DNA of 64,000 nt from Jannaschia sp. CCS1 (GTDB lineage: Bacteria > Pseudomonadota > Alphaproteobacteria > Rhodobacterales > Rhodobacteraceae). Of the stretch, positions 1 to 8,011 are shown piece after piece. The DNA is taken from assembly GCF_000013565.1 (NCBI RefSeq), contig NC_007802.1, positions 2,418,001-2,482,000 on the forward strand. The letters are read 5' to 3'. A model generated the notes under the pieces. That model saw only the letters and a list, made by a program, of their open reading frames with translations. It searched no databases and was not told the DNA's origin. The position numbers and the translations under genes are program-made. Each line of letters opens with the position of its first letter. Positions within the stretch are counted from its first letter, which is position 1.

Positions 1-264
1 ACCGAGGGGGCACGGTTGCAGAAAGTCATGGACGATATGCTGGTAGGCCGTGATTATTTCCTCGCCAGTGGATATTCTATCGTCGATATCGCACTGCTCG
101 GGTGGTACATGACTGCCGTTCTGGCTGGGTATGACGATCCGGCCCACAAGAACCTCGCGGCTTGGCATCAACGGGTTTCTGATCGTCCGGCCGTGCAGGC
201 GGGCCTTGGCGTGCCGATGCGCCGCGATCCTTCACAACTTCCACCGCGCAAGGTGGTATCGTGA
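1..264 (+). CDS. Glutathione S-transferase, C-terminal part (cut by window start)
   Basis: The frame is open from base 1 and ends at TGA 262-264, so only the last 87 residues are present. They match the all-alpha C-terminal domain of glutathione S-transferases: the SIVDIALLGW segment resembles the N-capping box/hydrophobic staple helix of that fold, and a conserved AWHQRVSDRPAVQ helix follows. The family conjugates glutathione to electrophiles; the thiol-binding N-terminal domain lies outside the window. The stop overlaps the GTG start of the next gene by 4 nt, suggesting translational coupling. The substrate cannot be inferred. Confidence 0.75.
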   Translation, partial: TEGARLQKVMDDMLVGRDYFLASGYSIVDIALLGWYMTAVLAGYDDPAHKNLAAWHQRVSDRPAVQAGLGVPMRRDPSQLPPRKVVS

Positions 265-581
265 TTGCCTTCATAGTCCGCATCACAGCACATTCCGGTC
301 AACGCGCCGCATTAGAAACGCTGACGAATGCGCTCTTTTCTGATCTGGCAGGCGAAGACGCCTTTGTCAGCGCCGTGGTCCATCGCGCGCATGATGCGCC
401 CGATGATTTAGTGGCCTATGAGGTCTGGAATGAGCGCAAGGACACCTTCGTGCAGCGTCTGCACACCAGTCCGGTATTCGCGCGACACGAGGCTGAAATG
501 GGCCAGCTGATTGCAAGCCGTGACATCACATTTCTGGATCACCCGCCCATCTGGACCTCTTCGGATCTCCCGAATGGCTAG
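261..581 (+). CDS. Antibiotic biosynthesis monooxygenase (ABM) domain protein
   Basis: A 106-residue protein starting at a GTG that overlaps the upstream stop (GTGA). It has the length and pattern of the dimeric ferredoxin-like ABM fold: an N-terminal strand (IAFIVRITA), a helix, the VYE/WN-like strand LVAYEVWNERKDTF, then HLTSPVF-like residues (LHTSPVFARHEAEM) typical of quinol monooxygenase YgiN relatives. Members act as cofactor-free quinol oxidases or heme-degrading enzymes. No substrate is evident here. Its tight spacing with a GST gene hints at a small redox or detoxification operon (inference). Confidence 0.7.
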   Translation: MIAFIVRITAHSGQRAALETLTNALFSDLAGEDAFVSAVVHRAHDAPDDLVAYEVWNERKDTFVQRLHTSPVFARHEAEMGQLIASRDITFLDHPPIWTSSDLPNG

Positions 582-822
582 ACTACCAAACAAGATGAGG
601 ACGCCGATCTTTGGCGTCCTCATGGCCCTTTCGATCTCATGCATCCTTTCGGGCATCTTCACGTTTTATACGCTCGGCCTGACCCTCGAAACGGTCCCCG
701 TCTGGCTTGGGACTTGGGTGACGGCGTTCTGCATTGCCGTCCCAGTGGCCGTAGCGGTGCGGCCCATCGCGCAATGGATCGCAAATAGCGTTACCAAGCC
801 GCCTTCAGCTGACGAGCCCTGA
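574..822 (+). CDS. DUF2798 family small membrane protein
   Basis: An 82-residue protein with two hydrophobic segments (about residues 13-32 and 45-65) and a short polar C-terminus. This layout and the PNKMRTPIFGVLMALSISC opening match the DUF2798 family of two-helix inner-membrane proteins of unknown function. The ATG at 574 overlaps the end of the upstream gene by 8 nt, which favours it over the longer open frame that starts at 511 inside that gene. It is probably the last gene of a three-gene transcript with the GST and ABM genes. Confidence 0.65.
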   Translation: MARLPNKMRTPIFGVLMALSISCILSGIFTFYTLGLTLETVPVWLGTWVTAFCIAVPVAVAVRPIAQWIANSVTKPPSADEP

Positions 823-910
823 AAATATCCTGTCCATTGGCTCACACAGACCAAAAAGAGCATTTTGATTTGAACGATGTACGCTTTGCGGGTGGGTTTC
901 GCTGGTAGAC

Positions 911-938
911 TGCGATCACCGATATGCAGGTGATCGCA
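911..938. terminator. Perfect 10-bp hairpin between convergent genes
   Basis: TGCGATCACC and GGTGATCGCA form a perfect 10-bp inverted repeat with an 8-nt loop, placed between the ends of the DUF2798 gene and the opposing membrane-protein gene. Position and symmetry suggest a bidirectional terminator. No strong T-run follows on either strand, so Rho-independent activity is uncertain. Confidence 0.4.
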
Positions 939-956
939 ATGCCTGTCAGTAGACCG

Positions 957-1799
957 TCAGGACGTTGCTGAACTGATGCTCGGCAAGCCACGTCGTTGGA
1001 GAAGTTGGTTGATTGGTCGACCCAGCAGCGCGAGGCGGTAGCTTTCAACTGCAAGCCACGCCCAGATCAATGTTGCAACCAAGGCCGCAATCAGAGCCAC
1101 CTGAGGAGAGAACCACGCAGCCGCAATCAAGCCCGCGATTGGCATAGCTTGCATCATATGCGTCGCAAAGAAGTGCGCAGGACGCAGATCACCGCGATCC
1201 AAGGACCAATCCAGTCCAAGGATGCGCCGCTCAGTCACCGGCTTGTCACCAAAAAACGGATTTTGCCGCTTGCCCAGGTGATAGGCTGAAATGAACGTCA
1301 TGACTGTACCAAAGATCAGACCCAACCCAGTGGACCAGCGGACCGCCGAGGCGATATCTGCCAGCGGGTCAACTAGGATGGTCACGCCAACAAGGGCCAT
1401 GGGCGCTGTCACCAATGCCGCCATGATAGCCATCGTCAATTCGAGTTTGCGCATCAGCGGTGTCTTGGTGTTGAAGTGTGACGGCTCACCGCGCGCACCT
1501 TGTATGCCGATAAATCCGACCTGAAAGACCAGTGATCCAACGGCAATCCATGCAACAATCGTGAGTGTGAGGCCGGTTTGCCATCCCGTTGACAGCCACG
1601 AAATGACGATTGCGAATGTGGCGTAATGCAGGGCGAGTGATGCCGAAAATCGAATGGGTTTTGCCCAAACGCTTTCGCCAAACAGGGTGCGCCCATCAAA
1701 CAGCCAGACGGTACAGCTCAGCACGAACCATGCCAGACACAGCGCGGCACCCGCCCACATTAATTGTACGGACAAGGCCGCTTCGGTGATAAACGTCAT
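957..1799 (-). CDS. Multi-pass membrane protein of unknown function
   Basis: A 280-residue hydrophobic protein with about seven or eight predicted transmembrane segments spread over its length, and a hydrophilic loop near residues 100-115 and another near 185-200. I do not recognise the family. The start codon at 1797-1799 is preceded by AGGAG. It is divergent from a TetR-type regulator gene, and the 56-89 bp between them carries two copies of GTAAG-N5-CTTAC. The regulator therefore probably controls this gene and itself, which points to an inducible membrane function (inference). Confidence 0.6.
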   Translation of the reverse strand: MTFITEAALSVQLMWAGAALCLAWFVLSCTVWLFDGRTLFGESVWAKPIRFSASLALHYATFAIVISWLSTGWQTGLTLTIVAWIAVGSLVFQVGFIGIQGARGEPSHFNTKTPLMRKLELTMAIMAALVTAPMALVGVTILVDPLADIASAVRWSTGLGLIFGTVMTFISAYHLGKRQNPFFGDKPVTERRILGLDWSLDRGDLRPAHFFATHMMQAMPIAGLIAAAWFSPQVALIAALVATLIWAWLAVESYRLALLGRPINQLLQRRGLPSISSATS

Positions 1800-1812
1800 T
1801 TCTTTCTCCTTT

Positions 1813-1853
1813 GTAAGTATCGCTTACTTGTGGTGGATGTAAGTGATGCTTAC
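1813..1853. promoter_or_regulatory. Tandem palindromic operators GTAAG-N5-CTTAC (TetR-type)
   Basis: Two copies of the same inverted repeat are seen: GTAAGTATCGCTTAC at 1813-1827 and GTAAGTGATGCTTAC at 1839-1853, offset by 26 bp. They lie in the divergent promoter region between the membrane protein (start 1799) and the TetR regulator (start 1889). Short palindromes in such a place are typical TetR-family operators. The spacing of about 2.5 helical turns would put the two dimers roughly on opposite faces. Confidence 0.75.
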
Positions 1854-1888
1854 GGTTGGTCAAGAAACTTTTCTTGGAGTCGTCGTGC

Positions 1889-2476
1889 ATGGCAGGTTTG
1901 GAACGTGGAGAGCTTAGGCAGGCGTTACTTGCGGAAGTGAAGAAAGTTTGTGCCGGTCAAGGGCCTGAGGCTGTTTCAATCTCGAAAATAGGCAAATCCC
2001 TTGGGGTCAGTTCGGGTGCACCGTTCCGACTGTTCCCATCGCGAGAGCATATATTCGCAGCCTTGATTGAGTCAGAGATGGAGCGGCTTGACGCCACGTT
2101 CGAACGTATCTGGTCGTGCAAAACCACGGACCCGGTGCTCCGGCTGACCGATATTTGCCAAGCCTATGTTGACCATGCCCGCACGGAGCCGGCGATGTTC
2201 CGTTTGGCTTTTTCCGTATCGGCCAAAGCAATGGGTGCAGTGAAACTTCAGAAAATCGGAGAGGACGTTTACGAAAAAGTCCAACGCGCCGTGGCTGCGT
2301 GTGTCCCTCGGCACACCACCACGGATCAGGTTGAGCTGAAAAGTTATCTTCTTTGGTCAACGATCCACGGGCATGTGATGCTCTGCATGACGGGGCAGAT
2401 GGATGATCAAAGTATCGACTTACCTGACGAAATTGTAGTCGCATCCGCGGTGCAGGGAATTTTGAAAGCAGGTTAA
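1889..2476 (+). CDS. TetR/AcrR family transcriptional regulator
   Basis: A 195-residue protein with an N-terminal helix-turn-helix at about residues 28-56 (SISKIGKSLGVSSGAPFRLFPSR); the third helix and the following phenylalanine-rich turn are typical of TetR repressors. The C-terminal ligand domain is not diagnostic. ATG 1889 is preferred because GGAG at 1876-1879 lies 9 nt upstream; an in-frame TTG at 1856 would overlap nothing useful and lacks a ribosome site. It faces a membrane-protein gene, with two matching palindromes between them, so autorepression and control of that gene are likely. Confidence 0.8.
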   Translation: MAGLERGELRQALLAEVKKVCAGQGPEAVSISKIGKSLGVSSGAPFRLFPSREHIFAALIESEMERLDATFERIWSCKTTDPVLRLTDICQAYVDHARTEPAMFRLAFSVSAKAMGAVKLQKIGEDVYEKVQRAVAACVPRHTTTDQVELKSYLLWSTIHGHVMLCMTGQMDDQSIDLPDEIVVASAVQGILKAG

Positions 2477-2716
2477 GTAGGACACAACGGCCACAAAAGT
2501 TACCTTTGAAAGGAGCCGCAGCGAAAGCACGCTTTGTCCGCCAAGCCAACCTTTAGGCATCACGCCGCGAAGGTCCATTTGCCACCCATGCGTACTCTCC
2601 ACCCACAATACCCACGCCTTAACCGATCTCTGCAGGATGCCGTTGGCTTATCACAAAAACTCCGTTTTATGCATTAATTCAGCGCCTTAACCCCCGGTTG
2701 CAACCTTGCAACCATC
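2477..2716. other. Intergenic stretch without a recognisable gene
   Basis: Between the TetR gene and the rpsI terminator. Short frames on both strands have no family resemblance or ribosome sites. Two TTAACC half-sites occur (about 2619 and 2690), but no full CtrA spacing was seen. Confidence 0.5.
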
Positions 2717-2747
2717 AAAAAAGGGCCGCCCCAGGTGGGACGGCCCC
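2717..2747 (-). terminator. Rho-independent terminator of rplM-rpsI
   Basis: On the minus strand GGGCCGTCCC, loop ACCT and GGGGCGGCCC are followed by six T. The hairpin starts 24 bp after the rpsI stop, the classical layout for the end of this ribosomal operon. Confidence 0.9.
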
Positions 2748-2770
2748 TTCTAAAATCTCTGGCGCGGATA

Positions 2771-3265
2771 TCAGCGCTTGGAGAACTGGAAGCTCTTCCG
2801 GGCCTTGGCCTTACCGAACTTCTTGCGCTCAACCACACGGCTGTCGCGCGTCAGGAAGCCTGCGGCTTTCAGAGCACCACGAAGGGAGGGTTCATAAAGC
2901 TGCAAGGCCTTGGACACCCCGTGGCGGACCGCACCGGCCTGACCGGACAGGCCGCCGCCCTTGACGGTTGCCATGACGTCAAACTCCCCGTCCACACCGG
3001 CGACGGTGAAGGGCTGGCGCAGCATCATCTGCAACACGGGACGCGCGAAATAGACGGGCATGTCCTTGCCATTGACGGTGATCTTGCCGGAGCCGGGCTT
3101 GATCCAGACACGGGCGACCGCGTCCTTCCGCTTGCCGGTGGCGTAAGAGCGGCCAAGCGCGTCGCGCTGCGGCTCACGATGGATGGTCTCAACTGCGGGG
3201 GCCGCAGCGTCAACGCCGTCGACGGAGCCTTTCAGCTCATCGAGAGAAGTGAGGGTCTCGGCCAT
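2771..3265 (-). CDS. rpsI: 30S ribosomal protein S9
   Basis: A 164-residue protein with the S9 core starting at [18 protein letters not shown] (about residue 41), the [14 protein letters not shown] segment, and the invariant basic C-terminus ending in FSKR, which reaches the P-site tRNA. The about 35-residue acidic N-terminal extension is usual in alphaproteobacterial S9. The start overlaps the rplM stop (TAATG), so the two genes are translationally coupled, and a strong terminator follows. Confidence 0.97.
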   Translation of the reverse strand: MAETLTSLDELKGSVDGVDAAAPAVETIHREPQRDALGRSYATGKRKDAVARVWIKPGSGKITVNGKDMPVYFARPVLQMMLRQPFTVAGVDGEFDVMATVKGGGLSGQAGAVRHGVSKALQLYEPSLRGALKAAGFLTRDSRVVERKKFGKAKARKSFQFSKR

Positions 3266-3759
3266 TATTTAGGATCCCCGGTGTTGGCGGACTGGGCATT
3301 GCCGGACCGTGTGTTCTTGGAATTCATCGATGCGACGTCGAGGACGATCGGATCTTGGGCTTCATGGGGATGCTCGGCACCCGCGTAGACACGCAGGTTG
3401 GTCATCTGCTGGCGCGACAGCTTGCCGCCCGGCAGCATGCGCTTGACGGCCTGCATCAGAACACGCTCGGGGAATTTGCCCTCAAGGATCTGACCGGTGG
3501 TGCGGGACTTGATCCCCCCCGGATAGCCCGTGTGCCAGTAGTTCGGCTTGTCGCGCTTGTTGCCCGTCACCTGCACCTTGTCGGCATTGATGACGATGAC
3601 GTTGTCGCCCATATCCATTGACGGCGTGAAGGACGGCTTGTGTTTGCCGCGAAGACGCATGGCGATGATCGAGGCAAGACGGCCCAGAACAACGCCCTCG
3701 GCGTCGATCAGGATCCACTTCTTGTCGATATCCGCCGGCGTGGCAGAGAAGGTTTTCAT
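3265..3759 (-). CDS. rplM: 50S ribosomal protein L13
   Basis: A 164-residue L13, slightly longer than the usual 142-155. It shows the [16 protein letters not shown] opening, the [18 protein letters not shown] core and the GMLP-like segment [16 protein letters not shown] 3759 gives the conserved N-terminus [15 protein letters not shown]; an upstream in-frame start at 3831 would add 24 residues with no family support. L13 binds 23S rRNA early in 50S assembly. It is the first gene of the rplM-rpsI operon, and an AT-rich leader lies upstream. Confidence 0.97.
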   Translation of the reverse strand: MKTFSATPADIDKKWILIDAEGVVLGRLASIIAMRLRGKHKPSFTPSMDMGDNVIVINADKVQVTGNKRDKPNYWHTGYPGGIKSRTTGQILEGKFPERVLMQAVKRMLPGGKLSRQQMTNLRVYAGAEHPHEAQDPIVLDVASMNSKNTRSGNAQSANTGDPK

Positions 3760-3835
3760 GGTGTATTCCTTACGGGTGACCCGAGTGTCAGGCCAAAGAA
3801 AAACGAAAGAGGGCATCTGCCCCCTCAACATGAGT

Positions 3836-3865
3836 GTCTTCTAAGCAATCTCGCGTCCGCGTCAA
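3836..3865 (-). promoter_or_regulatory. Candidate promoter of rplM-rpsI
   Basis: On the minus strand TTGACG (plus-strand 3860-3865) could serve as a -35 box, with a weak AT-containing -10 (TTAGAA/TAGAAG) 15-16 nt downstream, about 85 bp before the rplM start. A distinctly AT-rich tract (about 3880-3930) lies just upstream, as in UP elements of strong ribosomal promoters. No transcript data are available. Confidence 0.35.
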
Positions 3866-3998
3866 GGGAGTTCAATTTCTCAAAATACAGTAAAAACAAT
3901 ATCTTATATTTACGGTATTATTTTACCCCACAGCGATGCCGCGAATTTCAAACCACCCGTCAAACTCTCGCCTCCATCGCGTGGGACACCTCCCACCC

Positions 3999-4493
3999 AT
4001 GATCCGCCTCACCTCCGCGTGCAACCGCGAGACCTATACGTGGAACCAACGCATGACGGTCACGCTGGAAGGTATTGTTTCTGGCTTCTCGGTGGTTGAG
4101 GTCACAGCCCTCTACTGCAATCCAGGCTGCGGCCTCGCGCGCGATATCGAGGTGAACTACAGCTACCGGGGCGAGGCCGTCGCCGTTGAGGTCGTCCCCG
4201 GCCAATGGCTGTTTACGCTGATCGATCACCAGGCAGAACCAATGTACCGCGCCTCCCCCGACCCGTTCGGCGGCATCCCCAGCGGCGATCGGGGCCGGTG
4301 GCTGGCGGCGACGCCGCGGCAGATAGAAGCGGTGGAGTTGACAGGGGGCTTTCGGCCAAGGCTTGTGACTTTCGCTGACATCGCAGTTCCCGCGAGGGTC
4401 GAAGCCGTGGATGCAGACACCCTCGCCGCGGTCTTTGGCGAGGGTGTGCGGCTTTTTGGAGGTGACTTTGGAGGTGACGCGAGAGGAGGTTAA
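3999..4493 (+). CDS. Hypothetical protein
   Basis: A 164-residue reading frame of unknown function. It contains a hydrophobic, beta-rich middle (VEVTALYCNPGCGLARDIEV, then QWLFTLIDHQ), no signal peptide and no membrane helix. ATG 3999 and ATG 4053 are both plausible starts; an upstream frame to 3936 has no support. Base composition fits the genome and the frame is well used, so it is probably a real lineage-specific gene. It is followed on the same strand by an SAM decarboxylase gene, with no evidence of a shared job. Confidence 0.45.
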   Translation: MIRLTSACNRETYTWNQRMTVTLEGIVSGFSVVEVTALYCNPGCGLARDIEVNYSYRGEAVAVEVVPGQWLFTLIDHQAEPMYRASPDPFGGIPSGDRGRWLAATPRQIEAVELTGGFRPRLVTFADIAVPARVEAVDADTLAAVFGEGVRLFGGDFGGDARGG

Positions 4494-4632
4494 TCCTGGG
4501 CGCGTCCCCTCCGTGCTTTCATGGTTGGAGGCAATGGAGCGCGGTATGTTGGACGGCGCGCAATTCAGCAGCCTATATGCTGAAAATCGCTTGGCAAACG
4601 ATCTCACTCGACTTGATTTCTGGAGGCCATGA
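4471..4632 (+). CDS. Possible small protein overlapping the previous gene
   Basis: A short frame, at most 53 residues from the GTG at 4471, that overlaps the 3' end of the preceding gene and runs to TGA 4630-4632. The segment SWLEAMERGMLDGAQFSSLY is protein-like, and a GGAG sits before an internal ATG at 4534, which would give 32 residues. No family is recognised. It may be a small gene, the remnant of a larger one, or chance. Confidence 0.25.
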   Translation, partial: EVTREEVNPGRVPSVLSWLEAMERGMLDGAQFSSLYAENRLANDLTRLDFWRP

Positions 4633-4712
4633 AACGTCACTGCGAGACCACAGGTCAGCACAGAAGAATACGCCCTTGCCCCCACCCCTCCCACCACAAT
4701 ATCCCGTCTCCC

Positions 4713-5114
4713 ATGACCAACACGCCGCCCACCGTCCCGCACACCACACACCTCACCCACAACGGTGAGGACACCTACGCCGGCACCCACCTCATCATTG
4801 ACCTTCACAACGCCCAAAACCTCAACAACCGCACACATATCGAACAGGCCCTGCGCGACGCCACCAAAGCCACCGGTGCGACACTTCTCAGCCTGCACAG
4901 CCACCACTTCTCGCCCCAGGGCGTCACGGCCATGGCGATCCTGGCCGAGTCCCACATCTCCTGCCACACCTGGCCCGAGATCGGCTTTGCCGCGTTCGAT
5001 ATCTTCATGTGCGGTGACACCGATCCCCACGCCGCCATCCCGGTCCTGAAAGCCGCCTTCGCCACCGACGACATTCACGTCAAGGAGCTCCATCGCGGCC
5101 AATTGCGTCGCTGA
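4713..5114 (+). CDS. speH: S-adenosylmethionine decarboxylase proenzyme (class 1B, SpeH type)
   Basis: A 133-residue proenzyme, the size of the short bacterial/archaeal class. It makes decarboxylated SAM, the aminopropyl donor for spermidine. The self-cleavage site is seen as AESHISCHTWPE, with Glu79-Ser80 at the cut and Ser80 becoming the pyruvoyl group; Cys100 in FDIFMCGD matches the conserved catalytic cysteine. ATG 4713 is chosen because the 28 residues added by the upstream start at 4629 are low-complexity and unsupported. No spermidine synthase gene is adjacent, so any partner would be elsewhere. Confidence 0.9.
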   Translation: MTNTPPTVPHTTHLTHNGEDTYAGTHLIIDLHNAQNLNNRTHIEQALRDATKATGATLLSLHSHHFSPQGVTAMAILAESHISCHTWPEIGFAAFDIFMCGDTDPHAAIPVLKAAFATDDIHVKELHRGQLRR

Positions 5115-5157
5115 TTTCCCCGTTCTCTAAATATCCCGGGGTCTGGGGCAGCGCCCC
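5114..5157 (+). repeat. Intergenic repeat, copy A
   Basis: A 44-bp element that is 39/44 identical to 9255-9298. It contains AAATATCCCGGGGT followed by a GGGGC-AGC-GCCCC hairpin. It starts at the speH stop and could also serve as its terminator. Confidence 0.7.
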
Positions 5158-5185
5158 TGGGGCACATAGATCAACCCCAAACACC

Positions 5186-5593
5186 TCACTTCGGCGGCAT
5201 CGAATAGGTCATCGACGCCCGCGCCACGGGCTCCTCCATCCCGTCGGAAAAGATCAGGCAGTCCCCCACCGCCAACACGCGGCCCATCTTCAGCAACCGA
5301 CACTCGCACACCAAGTCCACCCCCGCGACCGGCTTGCGCATGAAATCAAACGAGCCGCCGGTGGTCACGGCCAACGCCTCTCGCCCCTTCATTGCAAGGA
5401 CCGCGATGTAGACCGACACATCGGCCAGCGCGAACATCGCAGGCCCGGAGACCGTGCCCCCGGGGCGCAGATGCCGCTCGGCCACCGGCATCCGTACCCG
5501 CACGGCGCGCGCGGCCACCTCCTCGATCACGAAATCGCCGCGCACCTGGGGGAAGACCTCGTCGAGATAGGTCGCGATCTCATCCGCCTGCAT
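5186..5593 (-). CDS. PaaI-type thioesterase (hotdog fold)
   Basis: A 135-residue single-domain hotdog protein. GGTVSGPAMFALADVSVYIAV (from about residue 45) is the central helix region of the PaaI/YdiI subfamily, with the aspartate of ALAD as the likely catalytic acid. Such enzymes hydrolyse acyl- or aroyl-CoA thioesters as tetramers. ATG 5593 is preferred to GTG 5605, which adds only four residues. It faces speH across a repeat element and is divergent from an enoyl-CoA hydratase gene; a joint role in acyl-CoA turnover is possible but unproven. Confidence 0.8.
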   Translation of the reverse strand: MQADEIATYLDEVFPQVRGDFVIEEVAARAVRVRMPVAERHLRPGGTVSGPAMFALADVSVYIAVLAMKGREALAVTTGGSFDFMRKPVAGVDLVCECRLLKMGRVLAVGDCLIFSDGMEEPVARASMTYSMPPK

Positions 5594-5689
5594 CTTTATG
5601 TCCACACCACTTTTCCCTTCGCTCGATCACCGCTACCGTTCCCCGAAGTGCCATTTGCATGCAAGGCCCCAGACACAAGGATGCCACCG

Positions 5690-6478
5690 ATGCCTGAGCC
5701 CCTCATCCTCCGCGAAGATCGGGATGCAATCACCCATCTGACCCTGAATTCGCCGGGCAATCTGAACGCGCTCTCCAATGAGATGCTGGCCGCGCTGCAA
5801 GGGGCGCTGGATACGCTGGCGCAAGAGCCGTCCCAGAAGGTCATCGTCCTGAAAGGCGCGGGCCGGGTGTTCTGCGCCGGCCATGATCTCAAGCAAATGC
5901 AGGCGGCCAGGCAAGCCGAAGACAACGGGGCCGCCGCCTGGAAAGACCTCTTTGATCGCTGCTCAACTCTGATGCAGACGATCCCCCGCCTGCCCCAGCC
6001 GGTCATTGCCCAGGTCCACGGGCTGGCGGCGGCGGCGGGCTGCCAATTGGTCGCCTCCTGCGATCTGGCCGTGGCCGAGACGACGGCAAAGTTCGGCGTC
6101 AACGGGGTAAATATCGGCCTCTTCTGCTCCACGCCCATGGTGGCGCTGTCCCGCGTCATGCCACGAAAACAGGTGTTTGAAATGCTGACGACCGGAGAAT
6201 TCCTGGATGCCCCCCGGGCCCGGGACGTGGGCCTGATCAACCGCATCGCCAGCGCCGACACGCTGGACGACGCCACGCAAGGCCTGGCCGAGGTCATCGC
6301 CGCCAAGCTCTCCTCCGCCGTCCGCGTCGGCAAGCAAGCCTTCTACGAGCAGGCCGATCTGACGCTGGCCCAGGCCTACGCGCTCACCGGCGATGTCATG
6401 GTCGAGAACATGCTGAACGCCCAGACCAGCGAGGGCATCACTGCCTTCCTGGAGAAACGCGCACCCGATTGGTCATGA
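5690..6478 (+). CDS. Enoyl-CoA hydratase/isomerase family protein
   Basis: A 262-residue crotonase-fold protein. The first oxyanion-hole segment is FCAGHDLKQM (residues 61-70), and the second is GLAAAAGCQLVASCDLAVA (111-129). The GHDLK variant and the lack of the usual paired glutamates resemble the ECHDC3-like branch, whose substrate is unclear, so a plain beta-oxidation hydratase is not assured. AAGG about 10 nt before ATG 5690 supports this start; an ATG three codons upstream is also possible. It is divergent from the thioesterase gene. Confidence 0.85.
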   Translation: MPEPLILREDRDAITHLTLNSPGNLNALSNEMLAALQGALDTLAQEPSQKVIVLKGAGRVFCAGHDLKQMQAARQAEDNGAAAWKDLFDRCSTLMQTIPRLPQPVIAQVHGLAAAAGCQLVASCDLAVAETTAKFGVNGVNIGLFCSTPMVALSRVMPRKQVFEMLTTGEFLDAPRARDVGLINRIASADTLDDATQGLAEVIAAKLSSAVRVGKQAFYEQADLTLAQAYALTGDVMVENMLNAQTSEGITAFLEKRAPDWS

Positions 6479-6544
6479 TCCCCCCCTCGCCGCTGCGAGG
6501 AGGGCGGGCACCGCCCGAGGAGGATCCCGCCCCGAAGGGACCTC

Positions 6545-8011
6545 TCAGACCCCGAACAATGCGCCGTATTTCGCATCCAGATAGTCCAGCAACGGCGCCT
6601 CGGAAATCTCCGCGCCCGTTGCGTGCCGGATCGTCTCCACCGGCGACCGCAGCCCGCCATGGGCCTGCACCCGCTCCCGCAGCCAGTCCAGCGCCGGGGC
6701 CGGATCTCCGGCCTCAAGGTGCGTATCCAGATCCGGCAGATCGCGCCGCAGCCCCGCATGCAGGCACCCCGCATAGACATTGCCCAACGCGTAGGTCGGA
6801 AAGTAGCCAAACAGGCCCACGGACCAATGCACATCCTGCAACACGCCATTGGACGGCCGGTCCACGGCCATACCAAAATCAGAGGCAAACCGCGTATTCC
6901 AGGCCTCTTCCAGATCCGCGACCTCAAGGCTGCCGCCAAACAACTGACGCTCCAGATCGAACCGCAGCATCACGTGGAGGTTGTAATGCACCTCATCGGC
7001 CTCGGTCCGGATAAAGCCCGTCTCCACCCGGTTGATCACCCGCGCAAACTCTTCGGCGCTGGCCGATAAGGTGCCGAAATGCTCCGTCATCCGCCCGTGC
7101 AGGAATGCCGCGAAGGCGGGCGAGCGCGCCAGTTGGTTTTCATAGATCCGGCTCTGACTCTCATGGACGCCCATGGACACGCCCTGCCCCAGCGCGCTCA
7201 GCCGATACGCCTCTGCGATGTTCTGCTCATAGCCCGCGTGGCCCACTTCATGGATCGTCGAATAGAGGCATCCCAGCGGCTCCGCCTCATCCACCCGGGT
7301 GGTAATCCGCACATCCGCGCCGGAGCCCGAGCTGAACGGATGCACCGCAAGATCCACCCGGCCATGGTCGAAATCGTACCCAAACCGCGCCGCCGTCTCG
7401 CGGCTCAACGCCATCTGCGCGGCCTCCGGGAAGGTGCCAGACAGTGGGGCGGGCATATCGGCGCCCGCCAACCGATCCCGCAGCGCCACCAAACGCGGGC
7501 GCATCCGGTCAAACAACGCCCCGATCTCGGACGCCGTCGTGCCGGGCTCATAATCTTCCAGCATCGCGTCATAAAGATCGCCGCCCTCTGCGATCGCCGC
7601 TGCCTCGTCCCGCTTCAATGCCACGACGTGCTTGAGTGTCGGCAAAAACGCCGCCACATCTTCCGCCGCCCGCGCCTTGGCCCATATCCCCTGGCTCACA
7701 GACGTCACCCGCGCCAGTTCCGCCGCCAGATCAGCAGGCACTTTCACGGCCCGTTTGTGCGCCCGCGCGATGTCGCGCAGCTGCGCATGGTCGGCGTCGG
7801 TTGCCGCCTCAGCCGTCTCCAGCCATTCCCCGACCCGAGGATCGGTGCGCCGCCCATGAAGGACCGACTCCAAAGCCGCCATCTCTTCACCGCGCTGCTC
7901 AGCTGCACCGGGTGGCATCATCGTTTCCTGGTCCCACCCCAGGCGGCCCATGACCTGGCCCAAAGCCTCGGTCTTGCGGTTGTAGGTCAGCAGATCGTCC
8001 AAAGCGGCCAT
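6545..8011 (-). CDS. Carboxypeptidase M32
   Basis: A 488-residue thermostable carboxypeptidase 1 (M32) family zinc enzyme, of full family length. The metal motif HEVGH is at residues 254-258, and the second conserved segment VHESQSR is near 282-288. It removes C-terminal residues from peptides in the cytoplasm. ATG 8011 overlaps the stop of the upstream heme A synthase gene (TGATG), so the two are co-translated; an extended frame to 8125 lies inside that gene and is rejected. Confidence 0.92.
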   Translation of the reverse strand: MAALDDLLTYNRKTEALGQVMGRLGWDQETMMPPGAAEQRGEEMAALESVLHGRRTDPRVGEWLETAEAATDADHAQLRDIARAHKRAVKVPADLAAELARVTSVSQGIWAKARAAEDVAAFLPTLKHVVALKRDEAAAIAEGGDLYDAMLEDYEPGTTASEIGALFDRMRPRLVALRDRLAGADMPAPLSGTFPEAAQMALSRETAARFGYDFDHGRVDLAVHPFSSGSGADVRITTRVDEAEPLGCLYSTIHEVGHAGYEQNIAEAYRLSALGQGVSMGVHESQSRIYENQLARSPAFAAFLHGRMTEHFGTLSASAEEFARVINRVETGFIRTEADEVHYNLHVMLRFDLERQLFGGSLEVADLEEAWNTRFASDFGMAVDRPSNGVLQDVHWSVGLFGYFPTYALGNVYAGCLHAGLRRDLPDLDTHLEAGDPAPALDWLRERVQAHGGLRSPVETIRHATGAEISEAPLLDYLDAKYGALFGV

